In this document: in pieces, positions 1 through 9,311 of the stretch
Numbering within the stretch: the stretch's first letter is position 1
Layout: the number at the start of each line of letters is the position of its first letter
Source: Gracilariopsis chorda
Lineage: Eukaryota; Rhodophyta; Florideophyceae; Gracilariales; Gracilariaceae
Direction of reading: 5' to 3'
Length of the DNA stretch: 21,923 bases
Assembly: GCA_003194525.1 (NCBI GenBank)
Contig: NBIV01000808.1
Coordinates: forward strand, 1-21,923
The notes under the pieces: model-generated
Databases searched by the model: none
The model's input: the letters and a program-made list of their open reading frames with translations, nothing else
What the model was told of the DNA's origin: nothing
Program-made: the position numbers and the translations under genes

Positions 1-1012
1 TAGAATGTCCCAGTAGTGTCTAGCACATTGCACGCTTTGTTGGCCCAGCAAAGACTACAGTATTTTAGTGATGCTGGCGCAAATTATCGCTTTATTATTT
101 GGTTAGTGTGCAGCTCCAGAGGTCTCTAGAAGCCAATGGAGTAACCTAGACGCACACATGAGTAACTAGCAAGAGAAATGCGTATTTGGCTCGTTTGTAG
201 TGCCTCTAAACACTATAAAAAGAGGTTCTGAGCTTCGGACTTCGGTCTGAACTCACCTCAACAATCGACCAACATCTAAGCCCCACCCCCATCAACCTTC
301 AGCCACTTCAACTATCATCAACAACCAGTGAGGCGTTCTCCACTGGATAAAGGGCTTCTAGTGAGGCGTATGCCGCTAGTTGTCCAATAGGGTGGGGAAG
401 TACCGTCGCTAAGACCGGTTGAAGCGCCTTAGGCGTGGACGGGAGACGGGTAGTGTGTACCAAAGGTGTTTCTGTCGTCTGTGAGCCCCACCGGAGCTTT
501 GCTCGGATAACGGTGTCGGTCGAAAGACCTGGTGATTTCCGGACGGAAGTACTTGACGGGAAGCTATCCGCAGGCGACGTGCCGTGCAACCTTTCCTGCA
601 AAGGGCCAGCTTGGGTATAGAGTGAAAGCATATCCCGCTGTTAGTAGCTCTCCTCGGGAAGCCCTGTAAGGATTGTATGCGCCTGCTTCTGGTTAGTGCA
701 GAGGTAGGTAGGCTGCAGAATCCACTTCACATCCGGAGTGTCTGACCGGAAGCCGAGGGTCTGACCCTTAGTGATCCTTGACATAATTCTTGGGTTGCGC
801 GCCGTTTCAACAAAGAAGTTAAGAAGTTTTATTTGGGGATTGAGCCTCTTGCTCTCCCTTAGTGTTGTTTTATTTCATCGAGTGGGTTTAGTTCTTTTGA
901 TCCCACTGTTTTCAACTTGTTTTGGGGCTTTTAGCTACGAAGAGCACCCTTTTGGCTTTTATTATTACAACTTTTCGGCCCCCTGCGTCACCGTCTCGTG
1001 ATGGCGCCCACA
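1..1012 (+). repeat. LTR1 (5' LTR of copy 1, truncated by window edge)
   Basis: Nearly identical to LTR2 and LTR3. The left end is missing: 2 bases if the LTR begins at the TGTAGAAT motif, or 53 bases if it begins at the TGTG after the polypurine tract, which I prefer. The right end is CCCACA at 1007-1012, followed by TGG. It carries a TATA box at 214-221. It has more private differences than the other LTRs, including 1-base changes near 101, 166, 290 and 862. Its indels against LTR3 sum to zero, matching the equal length of the comparable part (1012 bp). Confidence 0.9.
214..221 (+). promoter_or_regulatory. TATA box in LTR1 U3
   Basis: TATAAAAA, present in all three LTRs at the same place. 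About 35-40 bases downstream is a pyrimidine/CA-rich CTCACCTCAAC motif that could hold the transcription start. This would make U3 about 300 bp and leave a leader of about 750 nt before the gag ATG. The start site is inferred. Confidence 0.6.
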
Positions 1013-1030
1013 TGGTACTCTCGAGTAGGG
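1013..1030 (+). other. Primer-binding site of copy 1
   Basis: The internal region starts with TGGTACTCTCGAG directly after the LTR's terminal CA. TGG pairs with the CCA end of a tRNA, as expected for a PBS. It differs from copy 2 by one base near 1026. I cannot name the tRNA, and a half-tRNA or self-primer is not excluded. Confidence 0.55.
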
Positions 1031-3604
1031 AGCTCTTCTGACTCTAACGCTGCATTTACTTCTTATGACGGTTCTTCTATTGACGTCGTAAAGTTCCTCT
1101 TTTACTTTGAGAATGTTGCAATGAGAGGAAAGACTGACGAGGACATGGCACTTGAGTTGCTTGGTTTCCTTGGAACAAAGCCTTTGAGTTCTACTATGAT
1201 TCTTATGCTGTTAATGGTTCACTTTCGGAAGAAGCAAAGGACTACGGCTCCGTTAAGCTAGCTTTCATCGATCGTTTTGGAAAAGCCGAGGAGCCTGAGG
1301 AAGATATACGCCTTGCAATTTCTGCTAAATTGGATTATGCAGACTTGGTTGGTTCCTTGACCTATATGGACAACCTCTTCTTAAAGGCAGGATTCAACGC
1401 TAAGGCTAAGTTTGGTCTTTTGAAGAAAGCTGTAATGGAATACGCTGATCTAGCCCAGTTCGTTGTTTTCCGTGGCGCTGATGATTATGATGAGTTGAAG
1501 GTTCAAGTGAAAGCCTTCGATGCTGCCCGGAAAGCAATGGGGAACTACGTTTCATTAAGTACCCCACCTAAGCGTATTGTCCAAAACCACAGGTCTTCTG
1601 AAGAAACTATCTCTCATGCTTTGGAGTCTAAGGTCGACAAACTCTCTGAGCAGTTTGCTCAGCTGTCATTAATGGTTAAGAAGACACAGACGGAGCGTCG
1701 AGACTACGAAAAGGTTTGTTCATACTGCAAGAAGCCCGGACATTATGCCTCACAATGTGACTCTAATCCGCACCGAGATACGCGATGCCCGCGTTGTGGG
1801 AAAATTGGACACTCAGACATCACTTGTTGGCGAAGAATCCGACCCGAAGAGACCCGCAAAGTATGGGATGCCAATGAGGAATCTAAAGAGTCAGCATCTA
1901 ATCTTCAGAAAGGATCCGACCCGTATCAATTGTCACCGAAAACGCCGGAATGCTGATGTAGTCGCCACAACCAAGAGAAGTGCTGACGGTGAAGCGTTGC
2001 CCAAACAGCGCCGTTCAGACGGTGGTGCACCCATCCCGCTTTTGCTCAATCCAACAAGATACGAAGAGAGAGTTCGGAGACCTAAGTTCATGAACAGAAA
2101 ATCAAGAAGCCGAAACAGAGGAAGTCGAAGAACAGAGTCTTCAAGACCATGCAAGCAAATATAACGTTATCACTGAGCTCGCGAATGCCTCTTCCGGACT
2201 AACTTTGGACAAATTATCAGAGGAGACGCAGATGATGCGAAGAAAGAGATTCGTAAGCTCATCGGTCGCAAAAGCAATGTTCGACGCCCTTTTGTTGGGC
2301 CAGTCGGTAAGCACCCTAGACGTCTTAAGGCGGTCCCCGTTATGATATATGGGACTGAGACTGAAGCTTTGCTCGACTCTGGAGCTGTTCCAAACCTTAT
2401 TTCAACCAAGCTGTGTGACAGGCTAGCACTGGAACCCAAGCATACGACGAAGAAGATAACTGTTGCCAATGGACAGAGCGCCGTGTGCAGAGGAATACTA
2501 TACGATATCCCTATATCCTTCAGGGGCGTCTCCGTTCCATTAGACTTTCTTGTTATTGATGGTCCGCCATTCGACATCATTGTGGGTTGTCCAACACTTG
2601 AATCGTTACAAGCCTGCCTTGACCTCGGAAATCAGCACGTGAAGATGAATATTGATGGAAAAAGAGTAACACTTGGCTTTGACTATGCTCGCGTCGAGAT
2701 TTCAGACGAAGAGGGTTTCCAGACGGATAGCGACGACTTCACTTCAGATTCTGACGCCGCTATTGACTCTGATACTGCTTCTGAAAATGACGAACAACTC
2801 GTGGTTGCTCTAACAGAAAAGAACCATGGCGAGACTCCCGAAATGATCCCGCAATTGGACATCACTACCGATGAGCAGCACGAGAAGTTACTCTTTTCAA
2901 AACTCTCGCACATTTCAGAGAATGAAAGAGACGACTTGGTTTCTTGTCTGAAGGACTCGAATGTAATCGCTTGGTCATTGAAAGACTTACGCCCAGCCGA
3001 TGTGCCTGTTTCTCACTCTTTCGAGTTGACAGTTGACAAACCAATCTACTTCAGAGCCAGGAGGATGTCGCCGAAGCACAACGAGTTCGTACGCAAGGAG
3101 ATTGATCTTCTTCTCGAAGCTGGTATCATTACCCCTTCAGCCTCTGCTTGGTCGTTTCCAATTGTCATTGCCTCGAAGAAAGATGGAAGCGCAAGGTTTT
3201 GTGTCGATTACAGAGAGCTGAACAGAGTCATGAAAGCTGACCGGCTGGCCTTTGCCACGCATGGAAGAGATCTTTGACGAATTGGAGGTTGCTGTGTCTT
3301 CACTACGCTCAGACCTGTTCTCTGGATACTGGCAAGTCAAGATGTCTGAGGATGCAAAGAGATGACGACCTTTGTGTGCAGATATGGAACTTTCATGTTC
3401 GAAGTCATGCCATTTGGTCTCATGAATGCCCCTTCCACCTTTCAACGGATGATGGATCATGTGCTAAGAGGACTTTCATTCGTTCGGGTTTACATTGATG
3501 ACGTTGTCATATTCTTCAAGAAGCCTCAGAGAGCACTTGATTCACTTGAAGGCTGTGATTGGTCGGATTGCGAAGCATGGATTGAAGCTCAAACTGTCCA
3601 AATG

Positions 3605-3611
3605 TTTTTTG
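3605..3611 (+). promoter_or_regulatory. Slippery heptamer in RT, copy 1
   Basis: T_TTT_TTG, the same six-T run as copy 2 (9281-9287). Its conservation in a copy with 18 other indels means it was in the common ancestor or is a systematic homopolymer misread. Confidence 0.45.
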
Positions 3612-5610
3612 CACTATCGGAGGTGTCTCTTCTAGGCCATGTCATCAACGGAGATGGAGTGCACGTGGACCAGGAGAAGATTGCTAAGATCCAGGATGCC
3701 CCAATTCCTGCCACCACTACGGAACTACGATCTTTTTCTGGGACTAGCCGGATACTATCGAAGGTTCATCAGAAACTTTGCTGAGACCTCCGCCGTGCTT
3801 CACAGTGCTACCTCGGGGAATAAGAAGCTGCGTTGGACCAGAGAGATGCTAGAAGCTTTCCACGGTCTGAAGAAAAAGATGACTGAGCCTCCGGTACTTT
3901 CATTTCCAAACTTCGAGCAGCCTTTCATTGTGGAAACGGACGGCTCTAGTGTTTCACTCGGCGCAGTTCTCTCTCAGAAAAAGGAAGATGGGAAGATACA
4001 TCCTCTGCAGTTTGCCAGTCGTACTATGACCGCTGCGCGAAAAGAACTACTCGGCATGTGAAAGAGAAGCATTGGCAGTTATCTTTGCTCTCAAGAAGTT
4101 CAGATTGTATCTACTCTCGTCTGTTCCATTCAAGGTAATCACGGACCATATGGCTTTACGATATGCATTTCAGAAGCGCGATATACATGGACGCTTAGCT
4201 CGTTGGCTAGACTTTCTGGCCGAGTATGACTTTGAAATAGTGTATCGCGCAGGCAAGGAGAATGGCGCAGCAGATTATCTGTCAAGGATAGTTCACGGAG
4301 ACGAGGTCGAGCCGTTAGAAGATGAAGGCGACCTTGCTTGTATGGCTGTTGAGCCTGACGACTTCTCCAGTCTTGAACCATACTACGCAAACATTGCGCG
4401 CTTCTTGTGTGGTCTGCCTACAGATGAGACTGATGCACGTCTCCGCCAAGCAATCCGACGAAATGCGAAGAAATTCCTGGTCTGGGAAGGAAAATTGTTC
4501 AGAAGGATGCCAAACGCACTGCGAGTTGTTCCTGTTATTGGTCGGCGACAGAGTCATTATCAAGTCATTTCATGATGAGATTGGACACTGGGATTTTGAA
4601 GACTACAAGGAAGTTCATCACTGAGAGATACTGGTGGCCCACTATGCATGAATATATCGGCAACTACGTCAAGAGTTGTGACGAATGCCAGAGACTCGCA
4701 CCACTACCAAGGTATTACAGCAACCTTCGGACTCCCATTTCCTCTCTCTTTGACGTCTTCTCGATTGATTTTGCAGGTCCTCTTCCGACTACCGAATCCG
4801 GAAACCGTTTCATTCTGGTTTGTGTTGAGCATTTGACTGGTTGGCCACTTGCCGTAGCGACAAAATGGTCTACGTCACAGGAGGTCATAGAATTCGTGAG
4901 AAAGAGATCATTGCCGTGTTTGGTTTCCCCCGTATCGTGGTGTGGACAATGCTACATGCTTCACTTCTAAGTCACTCGTCTCATTCATGGAGGACCATGG
5001 TATCAAATGGAAAACGGTCTTGGCGTACGCCCCATGTCCAATGGCCGAGCTGAAAGGATGGTTGGTACTCTGAAAAGAGCAATAGGAAAGAAAGCTCTGG
5101 AGAATCGTTCAAGTTGGGACGAACACCTGCCTGCGGTTCTGTACGGATACCGGCGCAGACATCTTGCCAGTGGGATCTCTCCGTTCGAGTTGCTTTACGG
5201 CGTGAAACCACGTATGACCTCCGATGAAGGTGGTGTCGTGGCACGAGTTGGGGACTCCTCCGACCGGTTCCGCTCAGTGGAGCTGCTCGCATCAAGGAAT
5301 CATAGAGCTAAACGTTCTGCTCTGAGGCCTTTGAAGGAAGTCGATGCAGTCTCCATTACGAAGTTTGAAGTCGGTGATCTGGTCCTTGTGGCTCGTGGAA
5401 AGGCCCTGAACACTACCGTGAAATGGCCTGCTTTTTCCTCTAAGTACTTTGGCCCATGTCGTGTGGTGAGGGCTCACCATCCAAGGTACACGTTGGTTTC
5501 TCCACACAACCGGTACACTCGCCATGGAATACACGCCCGTCGTTTGAAGAAGTATATTGCGCGCCCGATGGAAGGTTAGGTTTTCAGGTTGCCGCGGCGT
5601 GGCAACTCTT

Positions 5611-5620
5611 GAGGTTGGGG
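5611..5620 (+). other. Polypurine tract candidate, copy 1
   Basis: GAGGTTGGGG, 31 bases after the pol stop and two bases before TGTG (5622). It is only partly purine (8 of 10). It is the most purine-rich stretch between the pol stop and the LTR body, and its position supports an LTR start at 5622. Confidence 0.4.
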
Positions 5621-5660
5621 CTGTGTCGGTCGCTAATGTTGCGGAATGTGCCAGACATTG

Positions 5661-5687
5661 CTGGAACACACGTGTAGAATGTTCCAG
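5661..5687 (+). promoter_or_regulatory. Dyad symmetry in LTR2 U3
   Basis: Arms CTGGAACA and TGTTCCAG are perfect inverted repeats around a spacer that contains the palindrome ACACGTGT. The right part also reads GAATGTTC, a GAAnnTTC unit as in heat-shock elements. LTR3 has the same 27 bases (11336-11362). In LTR1 the right arm is altered to TGTCCCAG. A transcription-factor site is inference only. Confidence 0.35.
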
Positions 5688-5887
5688 TAGTGTCTAGCAC
5701 ATTGCACGCTTTGTTGGCCCAGCAAAGACTACAGTATTTTAGTGATGCTGGCGCAAATTGTCGCTTTATTATTGGTTAGTGTGCAGCTCCAGAGGTCTCT
5801 AGAAGCCAATGGAGTAACGTAGACGCACACATGAGTAACTAGCAAGTAGAAATGCGTATTTAGCTCGTTTGTAGTGCCTCTAAACAC

Positions 5888-5895
5888 TATAAAAA
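5888..5895 (+). promoter_or_regulatory. TATA box in LTR2 U3
   Basis: TATAAAAA, the presumed promoter of copy 2. A CTCACCTCAAC motif at about 5926-5936 is the best start-site candidate. Confidence 0.6.
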
Positions 5896-5998
5896 GAGGT
5901 TCTGAGCTTCGGACTTTGGTCTGAACTCACCTCAACAATCGACCAACATCTAAGCCCCACCCCTATCAACCTTCAGCCACTTCAACTATCATCAACAA

Positions 5999-6203
5999 CC
6001 AGTGAGGCGTTCGCCACTGGATAAAGGGCTTCTAGTGAGGCGTATGCCGCTAGTTGTCCAATAGGGTGGGGAAGTACCGTCGCTAAGACCGGTTGAAGCG
6101 CCTTAGGCGTGGACGGGAGACGGGTAGTGTGTACCAAAGGTGTTTCTGTCGTCTGTGAGCCCCACCGGAGCTTTGCTCGGATAACGGTGTCGGTCGAAAG
6201 ACT
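5999..6203 (+). other. Hairpin-rich leader in LTR2 (predicted R/U5 RNA)
   Basis: Two adjacent hairpins share the core AGTGAGGCGT: 5999-6020 (CCAGTG...CACTGG) and 6032-6053 (CTAG...CTAG with GGC/GCC inside). At 6192-6203 a GGTC/GACT stem closes a GAAA tetraloop. LTR1 has GACC at that spot, so the outer pair changes from G-C to G-U while the stem survives. The region lies downstream of the TATA box and so should be in the transcript. Function is unknown. Confidence 0.4.
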
Positions 6204-6671
6204 TGGTGATTTCCGGACGGAAGTACTTGACGGGAAGCTATCCGCAGGCGACGTGCCGTGCAACCTTTCCTGCAAAGGGCCAGCTTGGGTATAGAGTGAA
6301 AGCATATCCGCTGTTAGTAGCTCTCCTCGGAAGCCCTGTAAGGATTGTATGCGCCTGCTTCTGGTTAGTGCAGAGGTAGGTAGGCTGCAGAATCCACTTC
6401 ACATCCGGAGTGTCTGACCGGAAGCCGAGGGTCTGACCCTTAGTGATCCTTGACATAATTCGTGGGTTGCGCGCCGTTTCAACAAAGAAGTTAAGAAGTT
6501 TTATTCGGGGATTGAGCCTCTTGCTCTCCCTAGTGTTGTTTTATTTCATCGAGTGGATTTAGTTCTTTTGATCCCACTGTTTTCAACTTGTTTTGGGGCT
6601 TTTAGCTACGAAGAGCACCCTTTTGGCTTTTATTATTACAACTTTTTGGCCCCCTGCGTCACCGTCTCGTG

Positions 6672-9311
6672 ATGGCGCCCACATGGTACTCTCGAGGAGG
6701 GAGCTCTTCTGACTCTAACGCTGCATTTACTTCTTATGACGGTTCTTCTATTGACGTCGTAAAGTTCTTCTTTTACTTTGAGAATGTTGCAATGAGAGGA
6801 AAGACTGACGAGGACATGGCACTTGAGTTGCTTGGTTTCCTTGAGAACAAAGCCTTTGAGTTCTACTATGATTCTTATGCTGTTAATGGTTCACTTTCGG
6901 AAGAAGCAAAGGACTACCGCTCCGTTAAGCAAGCTTTCATCGATCGTTTTGGAAAAGTCGAGGAGCCTGAGGAAGATATACGCCTTGCAATTTCTGCTAA
7001 ATTGGATTATGCAGACTTGGTTGGTTCCTTGACATATATGGACAACCTCTTCTTAAAGGCAGGATTCAACGCTAAGGCTAAGTTTGGTCTTTTGAAGAAA
7101 GCTGTAATGGAATACGCTGATCTAGCCCAGTTCGTTGTTTTCCGTGGCGCTGATGATTATGATGAGTTGAAGGTTCAAGTGAAAGCCCTCGATGCTGCCC
7201 GGAAAGCAATGTGGAACTACGTTTCATTAAGTACCCCACGTAAGCGTATTGTCCAAAACCACAGGTCTTCTGAAGAAACTATCTCTCATGCTTTGGAGTC
7301 TAAGGTCGACAAACTCTCTGAGCAGTTTGCTCAGCTGTCATTAATGGTTAAGAAGACACAGACGGAGCGTCGAGACTACGAAAAGGTTTGTTCATACTGC
7401 AAGAAGCTCGGACATTATGCCTCACAATGTGACTCTAATCCGCACGGAGATACGCGATGCCCGCGTTGTGGGAAAATTGGACACTCAGAGATCACTTGTT
7501 GGCGAAGAATCCGACCCGAAGAAACCCGCAAAGTATGGAATGCCAATGAGGAATCTAAAGAGTCAGCATCATATCTTCAGAAAGGACCCGACCCCGTATC
7601 AATTGTCACCGAAAACGCCGGGAATGCTGATGTAGTCGCCACAACCAAGAGAAGTGCTGACGGTGAAGCGTTGCCCAAACAGCGCCGTTCAGACGGTGGT
7701 GCACCCATCCCGCTTTTGCTCAATCCAACAAGATACGAAGAGAGAGTTCGGAGACCTAAGGTTCATGAACAGAAAGTCAAGAAGTCGAAACAGAGGAAGT
7801 CGAAGAAGCAGAGTCTTCAAGACCATGCAAGCAAATATAACGTTCTCACTGAGCTCGCGAATGCCTCTTCTGGACTAACCTTTGGAAAACTTATCAGAGG
7901 AGACGCAGATGGTGCGAAGAAAGAGATTCGTAAGCTCATCGGTTGCAAAAGCAATGTTCGACGCCCTTTTGTTGGGCCAGTCGGTAAGCACCCTAGACGT
8001 CTTAAGGCGGTCCCCGTTATGATATATGGGACTGAGACTGAAGCTTTGCTCGACTCTGGAGCTGTTCCAAACCTTATTTCAACCAAGCTGTGTGACAGGC
8101 TAGCACTGGAACCCAAGCATACGACGAAGAAGATAACTGTTGCCAATGGACAGAGCGCCGTGTGCAGAGGAATACTATACGATATCCCTATATCCTTCAG
8201 GGGCGTCTCCGTTCCATTATACTTTCTTGTTATTGATGGTCCGCCATTTCACATCATTGTGGGTTGTCCAACACTTGAATCGTTACAAGCCTGCCTTGAC
8301 CTTGGAAATCAGCACGTGAATATGAATATTGATGGAAAAAGAGTAACACTTGGCTTTGACTATGCTCGCGTCGAGATTTCAGACGAAGAGGGTTTCCAGA
8401 CGGATAGCGACGACTTCACTTCAGATTCTGACGCCGCTATTGACTCTGATACTGCTTCTGAAAATGACGAACAACTCGTGGTTGCTCTAACAGAGAAGAA
8501 CCATGGCGAGACTCCCGAAATGATCCCGCAATTGGAAATCACTACCGATGAGCAGCACGAGAAGTTACTCTTTTCAAAACTCTCGCACATTTCAGAGAAT
8601 GAAAGAGACGACTTGGTTTCTTGTCTGAAGGACTCGAATGTAATCGCTTGGTCATTGAAAGACTTACGCCCAGCCGATGTGCCTGTTTCTCACTCTTTCG
8701 AGTTGAAAGTTGACAAACCAATCTACTTCAGAGCCAGGAGGATGTCGCCGAAGCACAACGAGTTCGTACGCAAGGAGATTGATCTTCTTCTCGAAGCTGG
8801 TATCATTACCCCTTCAGCCTCTGCTTGGTCGTTTCCAATTGTCATTGCCTCGAAGAAAGATGGAAGCGCAAGGTTTTGTGTCGATTACAGAGAGCTGAAC
8901 AGAGTCATGAAAGCTGACCGCTGGCCTTTGCCACGCATGGAAGAGATCTTTGACGAACTTGGAGGTTGCTGTGTCTTCACTACGCTCGACCTGTTCTCTG
9001 GATACTGGCAAGTCAAGATGTCTGAGGATTGCAAAGAGATGACGACCTTTGTGTGCAGATATGGAACTTTCATGTTCGAAGTCATGCCATTTGGTCTCAT
9101 GAATGCCCCTTCCACCTTTCAACGGATGATGGATCATGTGCTAAGAGGACTTTCATTCGTTCGGGTTTACATTGATGACGTTGTCATATTCTCAAGAAGC
9201 CTCAGAGAGCACTTGATTCACTTGAAGGCTGTGATTGGTCGGATTGCGAAGCATGGATTGAAGCTCAAACTGTCCAAATGTTTTTTGCACTATCGGAGGT
9301 GTCTCTTCTAG
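6672..9311 (+). CDS. Gag-protease-RT (N-terminal part), Ty3/gypsy copy 2
   Basis: An 879-residue frame. The ATG at 6672 has G at -3 and +4 and lies 12 bases before the LTR end, so codons 5 onward read through the primer-binding site. Gag occupies about residues 1-290, with two CCHC zinc knuckles (C240-C253, C263-C276) for RNA packaging. Protease follows with its active-site DSG at D461 and an IIVG strand at 528-531. An acidic Asp/Ser-rich linker spans 566-600. RT begins at about 660, with D773 of the LDLFSGYWQV motif and YIDD at 833-836. The frame leaves RT after the slippery heptamer and stops 24 bases later at TAG 9309-9311. Two Asp residues near the protease flap in copy 1 are Tyr517 and His527 here, which may weaken the enzyme. 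The particle forms in the cytoplasm; Gag assembles and the protease cleaves the polyprotein. Confidence 0.92.
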   Translation: MAPTWYSRGGSSSDSNAAFTSYDGSSIDVVKFFFYFENVAMRGKTDEDMALELLGFLENKAFEFYYDSYAVNGSLSEEAKDYRSVKQAFIDRFGKVEEPEEDIRLAISAKLDYADLVGSLTYMDNLFLKAGFNAKAKFGLLKKAVMEYADLAQFVVFRGADDYDELKVQVKALDAARKAMWNYVSLSTPRKRIVQNHRSSEETISHALESKVDKLSEQFAQLSLMVKKTQTERRDYEKVCSYCKKLGHYASQCDSNPHGDTRCPRCGKIGHSEITCWRRIRPEETRKVWNANEESKESASYLQKGPDPVSIVTENAGNADVVATTKRSADGEALPKQRRSDGGAPIPLLLNPTRYEERVRRPKVHEQKVKKSKQRKSKKQSLQDHASKYNVLTELANASSGLTFGKLIRGDADGAKKEIRKLIGCKSNVRRPFVGPVGKHPRRLKAVPVMIYGTETEALLDSGAVPNLISTKLCDRLALEPKHTTKKITVANGQSAVCRGILYDIPISFRGVSVPLYFLVIDGPPFHIIVGCPTLESLQACLDLGNQHVNMNIDGKRVTLGFDYARVEISDEEGFQTDSDDFTSDSDAAIDSDTASENDEQLVVALTEKNHGETPEMIPQLEITTDEQHEKLLFSKLSHISENERDDLVSCLKDSNVIAWSLKDLRPADVPVSHSFELKVDKPIYFRARRMSPKHNEFVRKEIDLLLEAGIITPSASAWSFPIVIASKKDGSARFCVDYRELNRVMKADRWPLPRMEEIFDELGGCCVFTTLDLFSGYWQVKMSEDCKEMTTFVCRYGTFMFEVMPFGLMNAPSTFQRMMDHVLRGLSFVRVYIDDVVIFSRSLREHLIHLKAVIGRIAKHGLKLKLSKCFLHYRRCLF
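6684..6701 (+). other. Primer-binding site of copy 2
   Basis: Starts TGGTACTCTCGAGG immediately after LTR2, where a tRNA 3' CCA end would pair. It is also coding for Gag residues 5-10. The priming tRNA is not identified. Confidence 0.55.
9281..9287 (+). promoter_or_regulatory. Candidate -1 frameshift site (T_TTT_TTG)
   Basis: The heptamer is in the correct phase of the upstream frame (codons TTT at 9282 and TTG at 9285). A -1 slip puts the next codon at GCA 9287, where RT reading resumes and stays open to 11254. The upstream frame stops 24 bases on, at 9309-9311. X_XXY_YYZ heptamers of this type are established -1 sites. I see only a weak stem downstream (GGAG/CTCT). A missing T in a homopolymer would look the same. 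Confidence 0.5.

Larger units (their letters stand above)
1001..5579 (+). pseudogene. Gag-Pol of retrotransposon copy 1, broken by 18 single-base indels
   Basis: This is the same polyprotein as copy 2, with the ATG at 1001 inside the LTR and the final TAG at 5577-5579. Against copy 2 I find 11 one-base deletions (near 1172, 1921, 1948, 2085, 2131, 2200, 3281, 3353, 4903, 4941, 5030) and 7 one-base insertions (near 3241, 3309, 3513, 3735, 4037, 4553, 4593). The net change of -4 equals the length difference. The first shift meets a TAG at 1259-1261. The longest open pieces are the Gag zinc-knuckle part (1330-1956), protease plus acidic linker plus RT start (2342-3239) and the integrase C-terminus (about 5040-5579). 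Copy 1 keeps two protease Asp codons that copy 2 has lost. Either this copy is dead or its sequence is poor; the indel-only differences in 3240-5040 favour poor sequence there. Confidence 0.88.
5622..6683 (+). repeat. LTR2 (shared middle LTR)
   Basis: Serves as 3' LTR of copy 1 and 5' LTR of copy 2. The right end (ACA at 6681-6683) is fixed by comparing all three LTRs. The left end is not fixed by comparison, because both full LTRs are preceded by the same internal sequence and LTR1 is cut. I choose 5622 because TGTG there pairs with the terminal CACA and follows the purine tract. The alternative is TGT at 5673. Against LTR3 it has three one-base losses, all in C or G runs, and a few substitutions. 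Confidence 0.85.

Noticed and set aside
435..620. Sense 61-codon frame in the LTR
   Set aside because: No ATG start, lies in the structured leader, and its conservation is explained by LTR identity.
308..631. Antisense 107-codon frame in the LTR, repeated at 5982-6305 and 11658-11981
   Set aside because: It is present three times only because the LTRs are copies; it lacks independent evidence of selection or a known motif.
771..1001. Upstream frame in LTR1 whose TGA overlaps the gag ATG (TGATG), suggesting coupled translation
   Set aside because: LTR2 and LTR3 lack the extra T near 862 and stop early at TAG in this frame, so the overlap is a private feature of LTR1, and the frame lacks an ATG at its listed start.
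5930..6670. Hammerhead or HDV-like ribozyme in the LTR leader
   Set aside because: I find no CUGANGA core for a hammerhead and no nested double pseudoknot pattern by eye; only plain hairpins are supported.
6674..6690. TGGCGCCCA at the LTR end as a lysine-tRNA-type primer-binding site
   Set aside because: The same bases are present at the end of the 3' LTR (12351-12359), so they belong to the LTR; the first TGG outside the LTR is at 6684.
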